In this document: piece by piece, positions 62,964 to 64,000 of the stretch | Layout: every line of letters starts with the position of its first letter | Numbering within the stretch: position 1 is the stretch's first letter | Assembly: GCF_009718825.1 (NCBI RefSeq) | Contig: NZ_WNHB01000001.1 | Location: forward strand, 62,001 to 126,000 | DNA from: Terrilactibacillus tamarindi | GTDB lineage: Bacteria; Bacillota; Bacilli; Bacillales; Sporolactobacillaceae | Length of the DNA: 64,000 nt | Reading direction: 5' to 3' | Notes under the pieces: generated by a model | Database searches by the model: none | The model's input: only the letters and a program-made list of their open reading frames with translations | What the model was told of the DNA's origin: nothing | Position numbers and translations under genes: made by a program

Positions 62964-63794
62964 GTGAAAGCACTAGATGAAGCAAAAGCAATCATTTTTG
63001 ACTTAGATGGAACGTTGTATGAAGGCGATGAACATTTTAAACTCTATGTAAAACTAACATCTGAAAAACTGTCCCAAGAAAAGGATAAAAAACAGTATGT
63101 TCAAGAAGTCCGAGATGTCTTAAATGGAAAACATCCTATGAGAATAGGAACCGTATTAGATAAAAAAAGACGGAACATTTTAACGGTAGATCCAATTACT
63201 TTTGATATCAAGAAAGTGACAGATTGGTTAGGAAATAAACTGTCTGAAGATAAAGTTTTAGATCTATATGGTTCTAAAATAAAGTATAATGTTCACCAAT
63301 TTACCTTTATAGGCGATGGGTGGTCTCCGCCTGTAGCCGTAGCTGCTCAGTACGGACTCTCACCTGAAATTGTCAGAGCAGTTTATCATCAAGTGAAGGA
63401 AAAGATGGTAGGTGAGGATTACAAATTACCTATCACAGAAGGACTTAAAGAAGGGTTATGGCGCTTAAAAAAAGCATCTAAAACGTTAATTTTAATGACA
63501 AATAGTGATGAAGCCGATGTGAGACGTCTACTAGACGCACTTGGTTTGACCTCCTGTTTTAACTATTTATTAACGTCAGCCAAAAAACCGTTTAAATCAA
63601 CGGCAAATTTTAAAAATATTTTAGAAAGGTATCATCTAGTACCAGAAGATGTGGTCTCTGTTGGAGATAATTTTTTCAATGAAATCGCTCCCGCTCTGCG
63701 ACTTGGAATGAAGGGTGTCTATATTACTCAAAATGATTTCCCTTATAAAAGCGCAAATCTCACCGTTGTAAAAACGCTTGCAAATCAGATTTGA
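62964..63794 (+). CDS. HAD-superfamily hydrolase
   Basis: The 276-residue protein has motif I IFDLDGTLYEG (near residue 15), motif II LILMTNSDEAD, a Lys in TSAKKPFKST and motif IV VVSVGDNFFNEIAPA, all intact for a phosphatase. A large helical cap lies between motifs I and II. The substrate is unknown. GTG 62964 follows TGGAGGGG with seven bases between. It may be co-transcribed with the preceding gene, which ends 36 bp upstream. The 206 bases after it to the window end show no gene. Confidence 0.85.
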   Translation: MKALDEAKAIIFDLDGTLYEGDEHFKLYVKLTSEKLSQEKDKKQYVQEVRDVLNGKHPMRIGTVLDKKRRNILTVDPITFDIKKVTDWLGNKLSEDKVLDLYGSKIKYNVHQFTFIGDGWSPPVAVAAQYGLSPEIVRAVYHQVKEKMVGEDYKLPITEGLKEGLWRLKKASKTLILMTNSDEADVRRLLDALGLTSCFNYLLTSAKKPFKSTANFKNILERYHLVPEDVVSVGDNFFNEIAPALRLGMKGVYITQNDFPYKSANLTVVKTLANQI

Positions 63795-64000
63795 TTTTTC
63801 AATGATTGACAATCGATTGATACTTTACTTGCCTAACCGGATACCGTTCGTAAATGAAGTGAAATGGAGATAAAGAAATATCATTCTATTTAAGACTAGC
63901 CATTCCTAGAGGTTATTTATAGATGATAGGCTCGTTCTAATTTTTGTTTTTCTGGACTAGACTATAGAGAGAAGAATTTACGGAATCATGATAAGGCAAG

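Overview
The window is a stretch of low-GC, tightly packed chromosome from an endospore-forming member of the Bacillales. The organism call rests on an alpha/beta-type small acid-soluble spore protein, SpoVR, a YhaL sporulation protein, a forespore-type PbpF, the gram-positive coproporphyrin haem genes, strong AGGAGG ribosome binding sites and frequent TTG/GTG starts. Much of it follows the order known from the Bacillus subtilis yha-ecs-hem region: yhaO, yhaN, yhaM, yhaL, prsA, then hit, ecsA, ecsB, then pbpF, hemE, hemH, hemY, yhgE and further on lplJ. It looks like ordinary core chromosome with local insertions, not a prophage or large island. No CRISPR array, rRNA or intact transposase was found.

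Layout. 1-9.0 kb: the 3' part of a HelD-type helicase gene, a relic that looks like an IS200/IS605 right end, a 14-TM drug exporter, metE under a SAM riboswitch, a GNAT acetyltransferase, spoVR, galE and ynfA. 9.0-15.3 kb: a cold-shock gene with a very long leader carrying a MITE, then a dabBA/mpsABC inorganic-carbon transport operon preceded by an untranslated promoter-terminator unit. 15.3-20.3 kb: a SASP gene, the msmX sugar-importer ATPase with a cre site, a PucR-type regulator, yheA, a HAD phosphatase and an HD hydrolase. 20.4-29.9 kb: yhaO-yhaN, then a CssRS-like secretion-stress two-component system placed between yhaN and yhaM, then yhaL, a quinone reductase-like protein and the foldase prsA. 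30-36.5 kb: small membrane proteins, a YpmS-like protein, aminopeptidase, YtxH, HIT, EcsAB and a ferritin-like protein.

36.5-46.7 kb is a peptide or acyl-amino-acid utilisation block: a divergent permease, two tandem M20 amidohydrolases and a complete five-gene Dpp/Opp importer behind one strong promoter. 46.8-50.2 kb has a further IS605-like relic, a manganese (yybP-ykoY) riboswitch controlling a TerC-family exporter, an amino-acid permease with a possible CodY site, and tRNA-Gln with a MITE in its upstream region. 50.3-56.0 kb is pbpF followed by hemE-hemH-hemY. 56.3-63.8 kb holds yhgE, a two-gene ABC transporter, lplJ, an unassigned protein and a HAD hydrolase.

The observations most worth checking are the cssRS insertion in the yhaONM block, the leader RNA candidate ahead of dabBA, the duplicated M20 pair with its importer, the paired MITE copies, and hairpin relics whose stems covary between copies. 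All calls were made by reading the sequence; no database search was run.
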